Counted from the first letter of the stretch, positions 16,246 through 24,736 are shown. The stretch is DNA of 34,758 bases from Allobosea sp. ASV33 (GCF_016428755.1 NZ_JAELTI010000059.1:1-34758), one strand, 5' to 3'. Notes: generated by a model from the sequence alone, not told the origin. Numbers and translations: made by a program.

Positions 16246-18185
16246 TGACCGATAGCACTGACCGCCGGCAGGCCGTCATTCTGGCGGGCGGGGCGGGCAC
16301 GCGGCTGGCGTCGCGCCTCAACGGCTTGCCAAAGCCGTTGGTGGACGTTGACGGCTCCCCGTTGCTCGAGCGGCAATTGCGTCAGCTCGCCGCTGCTGGC
16401 TTTCGGGAGGCCGTGATTCTCGTGAGCCATCGTCGCGAGGCGATCGAGGCCTTTTGCGCAACGATGGATATCCCCGATTTCACGATCCATGTCCGGGACG
16501 ACGGTGCGAAGGCGCGTGGCACGGCGGGCGCGACCTACGGAGCACGCGACATCCTGGCTGCGCGGTTTCTGGTCGTTTACGGAGATACGCTGTTCGACAT
16601 CGATCTGGCTCGCTTCTGGGCAGCGCATGAGATAGCGCGAGAACAAGGCTGCGATGCGACCTTGTTCTTGCATCCCAATGACCATCCCTTTGATTCCGAT
16701 CTCGTTGAAATCGATGCGGACGGCGTAGTCCGCGCCTTCCACCCAAAACCGCATGCGCCGGGCGAGTGGCTGCCCAATCTCGTCAATGCCGCGCTCTACG
16801 TGGTGGAAAAAAGCCTGATCACCGATTTTCCTGCAGAGGACGGTGTCGTCGATTTCGGCCGCGACCTCTTCCCGAAGGTGGTCGCCGCCGGCCGCCGCCT
16901 CAAGGGATATATCACCTATGAGTACATCAAGGACCTCGGTACCCCGGAACGCCTGGAGCGTGTCACGGCCGATCTGCGTTCGGGCAAGGTTGCGCGGGCT
17001 CGCCTATCGAATCCGCAGAAGGCGGTGTTCCTGGATCGCGATGGCACCTTGAATGTCATGGCCGGCCACATCGCCAGGCCTGAAGCTCTCGCACTTGCGG
17101 ACGGGGCCGCAGAGGCGGTGCGCGCCTTCAATCGCGCGGAGTACCGGTGTGTATTGATCACCAACCAGCCTGTGATTGCGCGCGGCGAATGCACGCTGGA
17201 GGAACTTTCGCGCATTCACGCCAAGCTCGAGACGAAACTCGGAGAGAGCGGCGGGTTTCTCGATGCGATCTATTATTGTCCGCACCATCCGGATTCCGGC
17301 TTCGCCGGAGAAGTGCCGGACCTCAAGATGATCTGTAACTGTCGCAAGCCCGCACCCGGCCTCCTGCTTCAAGCGGCCAAGGACCTGTCGGTGGATCTGG
17401 CCGCTTCCTGGGTGGTGGGAGACAGTGCGGCAGATGTAGGCGCAGCGCGGCGGGCGGGCGTGCGCAGCATCCTGCTACGAACCTCCGGTGCACGCGGCAT
17501 CGGAATGACCGAGCAGCCAGACTACGAGGTTCAGGATATCGGCGAAGCCAGGGCGCTGATTCTCGGCGGTGCACAAGCTGTGCGTGAGGCCCTGGCGCCT
17601 TGGGTGGAGCGTATCCGTCCCGGGATGATGGTGCGCATTGCCGGTCGATCTTGTGTAGGCAAATCGACGGCGGCAGCCACATTGTCTGAATTGCTCGTGG
17701 AGCGCGGAATTGCGGCTCTGCATCTGCAATTGGATCGCTGGACCATACCTCGGCCCGTGCCGTTAGCTGACGGCGGCGCGCCCGATGCGGATGCTCTCGC
17801 GCTCTTCGATGCTACGATAGCAACCTGGCGAGCGGGAGAAGCGCTCGACATCGTGACGCCGCGCTATGATCCGATCCGACGCGTGAGCGATCCGTTGGGC
17901 TGGCGCGCGCAACTGCCGGCGAACGGTGTCCTCATCGTCGATGGTGCGCTTGGTTTCATGGTTGATCCAGGAGGCAGAGAGGTCTTTTCGCTCTTCATGA
18001 CGGCCGCCGAAGATCACCGGCGCAGCCGCTTCATGCGCGAAGCGGCCGCGCGGGGGCTGCCTGAAAGCGGAGCAATCGATCTCTACCGCTCCGACCTCAG
18101 CGATCACATCCCACGGGTGGACATGCAGCGCGATGAAGCCGACGGCGAAATTGAGATTCCCAGTTTTGAGAGACAGCTTTCATGA
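16245..18185 (+). CDS. Three-domain fusion: heptose-1-P guanylyltransferase-like / GmhB-like phosphatase / P-loop kinase-like
   Basis: 646 residues carrying at least two steps of GDP-heptose synthesis. Residues about 9-245 are a nucleotidyltransferase of the HddC type: ILAGGAGTRLASR, LPKPLVDVDG, and VVYGDTLFDID with the metal-binding Asp. Residues about 258-430 are a HAD phosphatase of the GmhB type: FLDRDGTLN (nucleophile and acid Asp), LITNQ, YYCPHHP with CNCRKP (the zinc-binding loop of heptose bisphosphate phosphatases) and VVGDSAADVGAA. Residues about 455-640 form a P-loop domain: RIAGRSCVGKSTAA (Walker A), then LQLDRW and GVLIVDGALGF, resembling uridine-kinase-like enzymes. The start is the ATG overlapping the upstream stop (TGATG); its own stop overlaps hddA (ATGA). 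Order in the pathway: the phosphatase acts first, then the guanylyltransferase. The substrate of the kinase-like domain is unknown. Confidence 0.88.
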   Translation: MTDSTDRRQAVILAGGAGTRLASRLNGLPKPLVDVDGSPLLERQLRQLAAAGFREAVILVSHRREAIEAFCATMDIPDFTIHVRDDGAKARGTAGATYGARDILAARFLVVYGDTLFDIDLARFWAAHEIAREQGCDATLFLHPNDHPFDSDLVEIDADGVVRAFHPKPHAPGEWLPNLVNAALYVVEKSLITDFPAEDGVVDFGRDLFPKVVAAGRRLKGYITYEYIKDLGTPERLERVTADLRSGKVARARLSNPQKAVFLDRDGTLNVMAGHIARPEALALADGAAEAVRAFNRAEYRCVLITNQPVIARGECTLEELSRIHAKLETKLGESGGFLDAIYYCPHHPDSGFAGEVPDLKMICNCRKPAPGLLLQAAKDLSVDLAASWVVGDSAADVGAARRAGVRSILLRTSGARGIGMTEQPDYEVQDIGEARALILGGAQAVREALAPWVERIRPGMMVRIAGRSCVGKSTAAATLSELLVERGIAALHLQLDRWTIPRPVPLADGGAPDADALALFDATIATWRAGEALDIVTPRYDPIRRVSDPLGWRAQLPANGVLIVDGALGFMVDPGGREVFSLFMTAAEDHRRSRFMREAAARGLPESGAIDLYRSDLSDHIPRVDMQRDEADGEIEIPSFERQLS

Positions 18186-19162
18186 TCATTAGCCGCACAC
18201 CGCTGCGTATGAGCTTTGTGGGAGGTGGCAGCGATCTCCCGCAATTCTACCGTGAGCATGGCGGCGCCGTGCTGAGCACGGCGATCGACAAGTACATTTT
18301 TGTTACCGCCAATAAGAAATTCGACCAAGGAGTGAGGCTTTCTTACTCTGTGACAGAAGAGGTTGATGCGATCGCCAAGATCGAACATCGCCTCGCCCGC
18401 CATTCGTTGCAGTTCCTGAGCATGTCTGGCGGCATCGAGCTGACGACGGTGGCGGATATTCCCTCGAAGGGAACGGGGCTGGGTTCTTCCAGCTCTTTTG
18501 CAGTCGGCCTTCTGCATGTTCTGCATGCATTCCTAGGCCGGTTCGCATCGGCGGGCCAGCTCGCGACGGAAGCCTGCCGAATCGAGATCGATCTGATGGG
18601 GGAGCCGATCGGCAAGCAGGACCAGTACGCTGCCGCCTATGGCGGGTTCCATCTTTATGAGTTCAAGCCCGACGAAAGCGTGGTGGTCACGCCGATCATC
18701 ATGCCGCCGCAGCTCAAGCTGGATCTGCAGCGCCGCATCCTGATGTTCTACACGGGCGTGACGCGCTCGGCTTCGGCCATTCTGTCCGATCAGGCCAAAG
18801 CCATTACGTCCAACACCGACAAGATCAACAGCATGAAGCGCATGGTCGAATTGACCTATCATCTGCGCGACGAGCTCCAGTCATCGAGGCTCGATGCCTT
18901 CGGGGAGATTCTTCACGAGAACTGGGAATTGAAGAAGACCATGGCTCAGGGTGTGAGCAACCCCTCGATCGATGCAGCTTATGACGCTGCCCTCAACGCG
19001 GGAGCGCTGGGAGGCAAGATTCTCGGTGCGGGCGCGGGAGGTTTCCTAATCTTCTATGCGCCCGAAGATGCCCATCTGGCCATCGAGAGCGCTCTGGCTC
19101 CGATGCGCCGCGTTCCCTTTGCGTTCGACGGGGTGGGTAGCCGCATTATTTTTGCGGGATGA
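18182..19162 (+). CDS. hddA: D-glycero-D-manno-heptose 7-phosphate 1-kinase (GHMP family)
   Basis: 326 residues, usual HddA length. It phosphorylates C1 of heptose 7-phosphate to give the 1,7-bisphosphate used by the GmhB domain. Seen: ISRTPLRMSFVGGGSDLP (N-terminal substrate loop of the HddA/GHMP sugar kinase group), GTGLGSSSSFAVGLL (ATP-binding GHMP motif), GEPIGKQDQYAAAYGG and GGKILGAGAGGFLIFY (third GHMP motif). The start overlaps the stop of the fusion gene by 4 bases (ATGA), so translation is coupled. With gmhA and the fusion it completes the route from sedoheptulose 7-phosphate to an NDP-heptose. The alpha-anomer, GDP route is inferred from HddA/HddC kinship; the ADP (HldE) route is absent here. 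Confidence 0.9.
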   Translation: MIISRTPLRMSFVGGGSDLPQFYREHGGAVLSTAIDKYIFVTANKKFDQGVRLSYSVTEEVDAIAKIEHRLARHSLQFLSMSGGIELTTVADIPSKGTGLGSSSSFAVGLLHVLHAFLGRFASAGQLATEACRIEIDLMGEPIGKQDQYAAAYGGFHLYEFKPDESVVVTPIIMPPQLKLDLQRRILMFYTGVTRSASAILSDQAKAITSNTDKINSMKRMVELTYHLRDELQSSRLDAFGEILHENWELKKTMAQGVSNPSIDAAYDAALNAGALGGKILGAGAGGFLIFYAPEDAHLAIESALAPMRRVPFAFDGVGSRIIFAG

Positions 19163-19459
19163 CCAGCGGGTGAGCTTCGTTACAGGCGAAGTCCAGACCG
19201 TCGGTCACATGCGCTGTCGTAGGCAGGCGCTGCGCTTCGGGAATGGTCGCCGAGCGCCTAAATGATGGGGCGAGACGCCGCGGACACGACCATGGGCCAA
19301 CGCGTCGTTCGGGTTCCATTGCCCTCAATTTCGGCTCATCGCCCCGAGAAGGCGCCGTCCATTGTCAGGTCCTTTACTCCATGCCAAACAGCATAAACGT
19401 CCCGCATCGAGCAACGAAAGCTGAGCTGATACGTCGGTCGATGCGCGAAATGATCTGAA

Positions 19460-20338
19460 ATGAGCAACGCTCACCGTCCTCTTTGGAAACGCGTCCTGCG
19501 ACGACCGGTTCTTGCGGCCATGAGGGCCCTCGAGATCGCCGGGGGGCTTGTCTATGCGTCAAAGCCGTTCCAGAGCCTTCGGGCAAAGCGCTTCTCCGAT
19601 ACGAGCGCGCCGTGCAACCTGCGTGCCGCTGTTCTGGTGCATGTCTTCTATCCCGAGGTGTGGGATGAGATTCTCGCTGTTCTTGATTCACTGCCTGCGG
19701 GTGCGCCGATCATCGTGACGGCTCCGCGCCATCAGGCGGCGGAGATCGCTGCGCTGGCGAAAGGCAATCCTCTGGTTGAGATCGTCGAAACGCCCAATCG
19801 TGGGCGCGACATTGCACCGTTCCTTCAGGTGCTCCAGTCCGGCCAGCTGGATCGCTTCGACGCGGTTCTCAAGATTCACACGAAAAAAAGCCCGCATCTG
19901 AGGCAGGGCAACCTCCGTCGGCGTGTACTCTTTACCGCCTTGGCGGGCTCGTCCGGCGTCGTTTCACGCGTGCTGAAACAGTTCCTCGACCCGAACGTCG
20001 GAATGGTTGGGCCTAGCATATATTTCCGAACTGCTCCCGTCTATTGGATGGATAATCGCCGGCGGGTCGAAGAGCTTGCGGCGCGAATGGGAACAGTGGG
20101 GAAGCTCGGCTTCTTCGAGGGGTCCATGTTCTGGTTTCGGCCAGCTGCGTTTGCACCTCTTCGCTCGCTCGCGCTGACGGGCGCTGATTTCGAGGAGGAA
20201 GCGGCGCAGCTTGATGCTACATTCCATCATGCGATCGAAAGGGTTTTTCCCTTGACCGCGGCAGCCGCCGGTTTCGAGACCCGGTCGCTGGGGGGGAAGA
20301 CCCTTTGGCCTGCTGCCGGTTTTGCAGATAGGCCGTAA
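19460..20338 (+). CDS. RgpF-family (rhamnan synthesis F) protein
   Basis: 292 residues. The core reads AVLVHVFYPEVWDEIL, then PNRGRDIAPFLQVLQSG, VLKIHTKKSPHL, LRRRVLFTALAG, and KLGFFEGSMFWFRPAAF. These are the conserved blocks of the RgpF/rhamnan synthesis family, thought to act in polysaccharide assembly as a glycosyltransferase. The first 45 residues are basic with a hydrophobic stretch (LAAMRALEIAGGLVYA) and may associate with the membrane. The 297 bases between hddA and this gene contain no clear gene, so it may have its own promoter. The stop at 20336-20338 is only six bases from the left end of an IS3 element. It is a clear relative of the product at 22156-23037. Confidence 0.82.
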   Translation: MSNAHRPLWKRVLRRPVLAAMRALEIAGGLVYASKPFQSLRAKRFSDTSAPCNLRAAVLVHVFYPEVWDEILAVLDSLPAGAPIIVTAPRHQAAEIAALAKGNPLVEIVETPNRGRDIAPFLQVLQSGQLDRFDAVLKIHTKKSPHLRQGNLRRRVLFTALAGSSGVVSRVLKQFLDPNVGMVGPSIYFRTAPVYWMDNRRRVEELAARMGTVGKLGFFEGSMFWFRPAAFAPLRSLALTGADFEEEAAQLDATFHHAIERVFPLTAAAAGFETRSLGGKTLWPAAGFADRP

Positions 20339-20344
20339 GCTGAC

Positions 20345-20385
20345 TGACCTGAGACCCATTTCTCCTCCGGTCTGAGGGAGAGTCC
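20345..20385 (+). repeat. Left terminal inverted repeat of the IS3 element
   Basis: Begins TGACCTGAG and ends AGAGTCC. It matches the reverse complement of 21547-21588 at about 30 of 42 positions with one gap. Confidence 0.75.
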
Positions 20386-20403
20386 CGAGTTTCATTTCTG
20401 GCC

Positions 20404-21526
20404 TCAGGCGGCCTGCTTTTCCGGCGAGGATTTGAGGGCGAACTCGGCGGGCGTGATGTTGCCGAGGGCCGAATGGGGTCGGTTCCGGTTGTAGTCCCCC
20501 TCCCATGAGGCGATGGCGCTGCGGGCCTCGGTGAGCGTCGAGAACAGCGTGTCGTTGAGGCACTCGTCCCGGAAGCGTCCGTTGAAGCTCTCGACGAAGG
20601 CATTCTGCGTCGGCTTGCCGGCGGCGATGTAGTGCTACTCGACGCCGGTCTCCTGGCACCAGCGCAGGATCGCCATCGAGGTGAACTCGGTGCCGTTGTC
20701 GGACACGATCGTCTTGGGCCGACCGCGCAGGCGAATGACATCATTCAGTTCGCGAGCCACGCGCAGGCCCGAGAGCGAGGTGTCGGCGACGTGCCAGGCA
20801 CTCGCGCGTGTAGTCGTCAACGATGGTGAGCACCCTGAAGCGGCGACTGTCCGAGATCGTGTCGGAGAGAAAATCGAGGCTCCAGCGCGCATTGGCCCGA
20901 TCAGGCACGAGCATGGGCCTGCGCGTGCCCAGTGCCCGTTTGCGGCCGCCGCGCCGGCGCACCTGCAACTTCTCCTCGCGATAGAGCCGCCGCAGCTTCT
21001 TCTGGTTCATCACGATGCCCTGGCGGTCCAGCATGATGTGGATCCTGCGATAGCCGAACCGCCGGCGCTCCGCCGCCACGGCCTTCATCGCCTCGCGCAA
21101 CAGGGCATCGTCCGGTCGGGTGTCATGTAGCGCACCGTCGAGCGGTCGATCGTCAAGGCCAGGCACGCCCGACGCTGGCTCACTGCATGCAGCGTGCAGG
21201 CATGAGCCACCGCCTTCCGCTTCGCATCGGGCGTCACCATTTCTTGCGGCGACATCCTTCAGGATCGCGTTGTCGAGCAACTGCCAGCAGTTTCTTGAGA
21301 CGGGCGTTCACGGCGTAAACCCGTTCCGGGTTTATCGCAACGTCCTCAAGGGTCTTCAGCCCGCGCGCATCCGACACGTCTATCCCGCCATACTTCGCCT
21401 TGAACTTGTAGAAGGTCGCCGAGGAGATGCCGTGCTTGGCTAGCAGACATCCGCCCTTGCAGCTCCAGCCTCCTGCTCCTTCAGCATCCCGATGATCTGC
21501 TCTTCCGTGAATCGCGAGGGGCGCAT
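20404..21526 (-). pseudogene. IS3-family transposase (orfA and orfB), frameshifted
   Basis: orfA starts at 21526 with RPSRFTEEQIIGMLKEQEAG (HTH) and loses frame within ADVC/KHGISSATFY, later KYGGIDVSDA and LKTLEDVAINPERVYAV, where extra sequence disturbs the leucine zipper. orfB gives LDNAILKDVAA, RRFGYRRIHIMLDRQG, KKLRRLYREEKLQVRRR, ANARWSLDFLSD (first DDE aspartate), changes frame into ELNDVIRLRGRP and VSDNGTEFTS (second Asp). It meets an in-frame TAG where the family has Trp (GVE-stop-HYIA), then reads [15 protein letters not shown] (catalytic Glu) to the stop at 20404. All catalytic residues are present but the reading is broken several times. Confidence 0.82.
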
Positions 21527-21546
21527 CGTCCGTCTTCGTGAGTGAC

Positions 21547-21588
21547 GGACTCTACTCAAATCTGGAGGAAGATCGGAGGCTCAGGTCA
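21547..21588 (-). repeat. Right terminal inverted repeat of the IS3 element
   Basis: Read on the minus strand it begins TGACCTGAG and ends AGAGTCC, pairing with 20345-20385. Confidence 0.75.
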
Positions 21589-21808
21589 ACATCAACAAGG
21601 TCCATTCTGTCAGGACGCTCGTCCTCGTCGTAAGAGACCTCGGCGAGACGAGGATGGGCTCGCCGATATCGCCATCGACCTCGAGCCCGAGGATGGCTTG
21701 ATCTGGGTCTACAATCCCGAGCACGAAGGCGGCACCATGGCCTTCTCCGACTTCGGAATCGAAAGCCTACACAACCTCATCGAAATCCACCGCGGCCGGG
21801 AAAAGTAA
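21589..21808 (+). pseudogene. 3' fragment of an unidentified small gene cut by the IS3 element
   Basis: The open frame reads out of the IS end and continues with IAIDLEPEDGLIWVYNPEHE and MAFSDFGIESLHNLIEIH before a TAA at 21806-21808. The acidic, aromatic stretch looks like real protein rather than a chance frame. The N-terminus would lie inside the inserted element, so the native gene has probably lost its start. I do not recognise the family. A start inside the IS end (21542) is possible but would give an artificial leader. Confidence 0.35.
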
Positions 21809-22155
21809 ATCCTCGCGACCCACGCCGGATGGATACATTCAAGACAGCGGCGGAACGTGATATTTCTCCGTACGACCGCCACGCAGACGGCGATGAGGCT
21901 AGCGCATAGGTCGAACGGCTCTTCGGGTCGCCCAGCATCTTTTGAGATACCTTTTCAATGCGAAACGCTCTGCAGTAGCAAGCTGAGCCCATCACTGGCG
22001 TAGCGGCGTTTGCCACCCCCGCCATATATGACAGAGCAAGGTTCGGCGTCAGAGCCGCGATTGCTATCTGGCCCCAAGACGCGAGCGTTGCGAAACGAAC
22101 AGGCGCCGTGAGCCAAAGGGGGACTTCGCAAGCTCAAAAAAGCGATGACACCGGC
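21809..22155. other. Gap of 347 bases, no gene seen
   Basis: Lies between the truncated fragment and the stop of the minus-strand RgpF-family gene. Both strands have short open frames without recognisable motifs. I saw no hairpin with a T-run that would serve as terminator for the minus-strand operon. Confidence 0.35.
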
Positions 22156-23037
22156 TTACAGTATTCGCCCCTGAAGGTCACGAACCCTGTAGCCGCGCGA
22201 CCAGGCGGCAATACTAAAACAGCGTTCAATCGCGTGATGCAATGCCCCGTCGAGCTGGCCGGCCTCTACTTCGAACACATCCGGAGTGAGATTGAGTTCA
22301 CGCAGCGCATCGAAGGCTTTCGGTCTGAACCAGAACATTGTGCCCTCGAAGAAGCCGAGCTTCACGAAATCGGCAGCGCCCATCCGCTCGCAAATTTCCG
22401 AGACCCGAGCCCGATTGGCCATCCAGAAGACTGGGTCGGAGCGGTAGCTGTCACGCCAGCCGACGATGCCAGTATCAGGCTCCTCGAATGCCGTGAGCGC
22501 TCGGTAGACGGCGGATCTCTCGCCGCAAAGCATCGCAAAAAGCAGCTTGCGGCGCAGATCTCCATCCATGAGATGCGGGCTGCGTTTGGAGTGCAGCTTC
22601 AGAACAGTATCGAAGCCGTCCAAGGCTCCGGATTGCAGGAGCGTGAGGAACGGAGCGATATCGCGCCCGCGGTTCTCGCAGGGAAACAGAACGACGTCCG
22701 GTACGTCCGCGACGACGCGGGACAATTCCTCCGCCCGATCATACGGAACCGTAAAGAATACCGGCACCGGTTCGGGAAAAATATCGCGAAGGGCGATGAT
22801 CTCCCTGGCGAGGTCGAGGTAGAAGATGTGGGCCGTGATTGCGATGCGGACGTCGGGGCGGGCGGACTGCGGGCCGATCGCCGCAAGCCGGCGGCGAAGC
22901 CGGCGACCGCCCTCTGAAATAAAAAGACGTCCAACCGTGTTCGCCTTCAGCTTCTGCCAATAGTGGCGCGTGATCGCGCGGAGGCGATCGAACGTGGCGA
23001 CATCTGCGCCAAAAAATGACCCGAATTTTTTCAGCAT
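22156..23037 (-). CDS. RgpF-family (rhamnan synthesis F) protein, second copy
   Basis: 293 residues with the same conserved blocks as the protein at 19460-20338: ITAHIFYLDLAREII, ENRGRDIAPFLTLLQSG, VLKLHSKRSPHL, LRRKLLFAMLCG, KLGFFEGTMFWFRPKAF, and GALHHAIERCFS near the end. The two proteins are roughly half identical over these blocks, so they are old paralogs rather than a recent duplication. The start ATG at 23037 gives MLKKFGSFFGAD. It lies 147 bases downstream of wzt on the same strand and may be the third gene of the exporter operon. The likely role is a glycosyltransferase for the exported glycan. Confidence 0.83.
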   Translation of the reverse strand: MLKKFGSFFGADVATFDRLRAITRHYWQKLKANTVGRLFISEGGRRLRRRLAAIGPQSARPDVRIAITAHIFYLDLAREIIALRDIFPEPVPVFFTVPYDRAEELSRVVADVPDVVLFPCENRGRDIAPFLTLLQSGALDGFDTVLKLHSKRSPHLMDGDLRRKLLFAMLCGERSAVYRALTAFEEPDTGIVGWRDSYRSDPVFWMANRARVSEICERMGAADFVKLGFFEGTMFWFRPKAFDALRELNLTPDVFEVEAGQLDGALHHAIERCFSIAAWSRGYRVRDLQGRIL

Positions 23038-23184
23038 GAATTGAAATGGCCGGACGCAATGATTTTGCGTTGTAGGACAAAGGGTCGCGACGTTCGATGG
23101 ACAACCCGGAACGAGGGAGCCAAGATTGCAATGCCTATCACGCCCCCGGCAAGGCCCGCCGCCACGCGCGGGCCACTGCAGGGT

Positions 23185-23940
23185 TCAAGTCGCCAAATCG
23201 GCGGCGTAGGCGCTCAGAACCTCGTCCGGCGTCCCATCCATCGCGAGTCGACCGCCTTTCATCCAAAGCGTGCGGTTGCAGAAGCGCCGGATCGTGTTGT
23301 TATCGTGAGAGGCAAGGAACATGATGCTCGCCTTTTCGATCATAGAGTGAAGCCGCCTCTCGGCCTTTTCGGCAAATGCGGCATCACCAACCCCGATGAC
23401 CTCGTCGAGAATCAGGATATCGGGATGAACGGCTGTCGAAACCGCGAAGGCAAGGCGCAACATCATGCCGCTCGAATAGGTGCGGATGGGGAGAGACAGG
23501 AATTCTCCCAACTCGCTGAAATCTTCGATGTCCGGGATGAGAGCCTGTGCCTGTTTGCGGTCGAGCCCGAGCATGATCCCGCGCATCTCGATGTTGTCAT
23601 AGCCAGTCGCGTCGTTATCCATGCCCATCGAGAGATCGATCAGCGACGAAATACGTCCCGTAATCCTAGCGTGGCCGGAAGTGGGCGGGTATACGCGGCT
23701 CAAGACCCGCAACAGGGTCGTCTTACCGGCGCCGTTGCCGCCGATGAGTCCGATCCGATCGCCGTCGCACGCCTCGAAGCTAACCTCACTCAGCGCCCTT
23801 ACCACTTGGACGCTCCGATCGCGATCGTCTTGTAGGCCGCCGCCAACCGTACGGCGGAGAATCTCGCTCTTTAGCGCACGGCCGCGCGAATTGTAGATGG
23901 CGAGCTCGACGCTGGCCTTGTCCAGAACGATTTGAGCCAT
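23185..23940 (-). CDS. wzt: ABC transporter ATP-binding protein for polysaccharide export (Wzt type, short form)
   Basis: About 251 residues. It powers export of an undecaprenyl-linked glycan through the Wzm permease. Seen: LIGGNGAGKTTLLR (Walker A), TYSSGMMLRLAFAVS (signature), DILILDEVIGVGD (Walker B) and LASHDNNTIRRF (switch histidine). TGRISSLIDLSMGMDND is the typical Wzt/KpsT/RfbE region. The chosen ATG at 23940 gives MAQIVLDKASVEL and lies 7 bases after the wzm stop; an upstream extension to 23994 is inside wzm. The protein ends soon after the ATPase domain, so the C-terminal carbohydrate-binding domain of long Wzt proteins is absent. Confidence 0.92.
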   Translation of the reverse strand: MAQIVLDKASVELAIYNSRGRALKSEILRRTVGGGLQDDRDRSVQVVRALSEVSFEACDGDRIGLIGGNGAGKTTLLRVLSRVYPPTSGHARITGRISSLIDLSMGMDNDATGYDNIEMRGIMLGLDRKQAQALIPDIEDFSELGEFLSLPIRTYSSGMMLRLAFAVSTAVHPDILILDEVIGVGDAAFAEKAERRLHSMIEKASIMFLASHDNNTIRRFCNRTLWMKGGRLAMDGTPDEVLSAYAADLAT

Positions 23941-23947
23941 TGAGCAC

Positions 23948-24736
23948 TCAGAGCCAATAGACGACGCGATGTGAGAACTTGCCGGCGAACGCAAGGCTTA
24001 GAAGCCATCCAAAGACGAGCAGCACCAGCAGAAAAAGATAAGAGATTAGACTTGGCATCTGGCCGAGCAAGGGCGCGCTCATCACGTTAAGCATACTGGC
24101 GAACGGATTGAGGATGAGAACCGGATGGTCCACTCGCAACTGCGACGGCTTGAAGACGACAGGCGAGACGAAGAAGGCAACCTGCACGATACTCTGCACA
24201 ATCTGCGGAATGTCGCGGAAGCGCGCCGACAAGATGGCGAGCAAATAGCCGATCCATGCGAGATTGGCGAGGACTAGAAGCAGGCCCGGAAAGAAGAGCA
24301 AGATACACCAGTCTACTGGAGAGCCGGTAACCAGATAAACGACCGGCAATATGACAAGATTATGGACAAAAACCAGCAGATTGCGCGCCAATGTGCGCAT
24401 CAAATAAGTAAATCGCGGCAGCGATATCTGACGGATAATGCTCTCGTTCTCGGTGAAACTAGAGCAGCTTTCGTTGATTGCCGAGGAAATCAGCCCCCAA
24501 AGCACCAACCCGGTCCCAAGATGCGGCATGTAATCGGCAAGCGAAGAGCCGAACAACGACGAATAGACGGCGCCCATGCCAAAGATCATCACCGCCATGC
24601 TGAGCGTCAGCCAGAGCTGACCTAAGCGTGAGCGACGATAGCGGCGGACCACATCGTTCTTCGCCAGCATCCACCACATGCGCCAGGCTCCGAAGCCGCC
24701 TAGGACATCGGATGCTCCCCTTGCGATCGAACTCAT
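23948..24736 (-). CDS. wzm: ABC-2 type polysaccharide export permease (Wzm type)
   Basis: 262 residues with about six transmembrane segments, for example LSMAVMIFGMGAVYSSLF, LLVFVHNLVILPVVYLV, LLFFPGLLLVLANLAWIGYLLAI and SYLFLLVLLVFGWLLSLAFAG. The N-terminal DVVRRYRRSRLGQLWLTL cytoplasmic segment is the hallmark of ABC-2 glycan permeases. Seven bases separate it from wzt, so the two form an operon. About 210 bases upstream reach the IS21 remnant and should hold the promoter; no strong box is visible. Confidence 0.92.
   Translation of the reverse strand: MSSIARGASDVLGGFGAWRMWWMLAKNDVVRRYRRSRLGQLWLTLSMAVMIFGMGAVYSSLFGSSLADYMPHLGTGLVLWGLISSAINESCSSFTENESIIRQISLPRFTYLMRTLARNLLVFVHNLVILPVVYLVTGSPVDWCILLFFPGLLLVLANLAWIGYLLAILSARFRDIPQIVQSIVQVAFFVSPVVFKPSQLRVDHPVLILNPFASMLNVMSAPLLGQMPSLISYLFLLVLLVFGWLLSLAFAGKFSHRVVYWL

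Larger units (their letters stand above)
20345..21588 (-). mobile_element. Decayed IS3-family insertion sequence with both ends
   Basis: 1244 bases, normal for IS3-family elements. The ends are imperfect inverted repeats of about 41 bases, both beginning TGACCTGAG when read inward: left 20345-20385, right 21547-21588 as its reverse complement. Between them lie orfA and orfB on the minus strand, both broken. No short direct repeat flanks the element (left TGAC, right ACAT), so rearrangement after insertion, or age, has removed any target duplication. It separates the two convergent RgpF-family genes. Confidence 0.85.

Noticed and set aside
22108..22917. Open frame of 269 codons on the plus strand
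   Set aside because: Antisense to the RgpF-family gene at 22156-23037, whose conserved blocks match its paralog.
23041..23835. Open frame of 264 codons on the plus strand
   Set aside because: Antisense to wzt, which has all ABC ATPase motifs.
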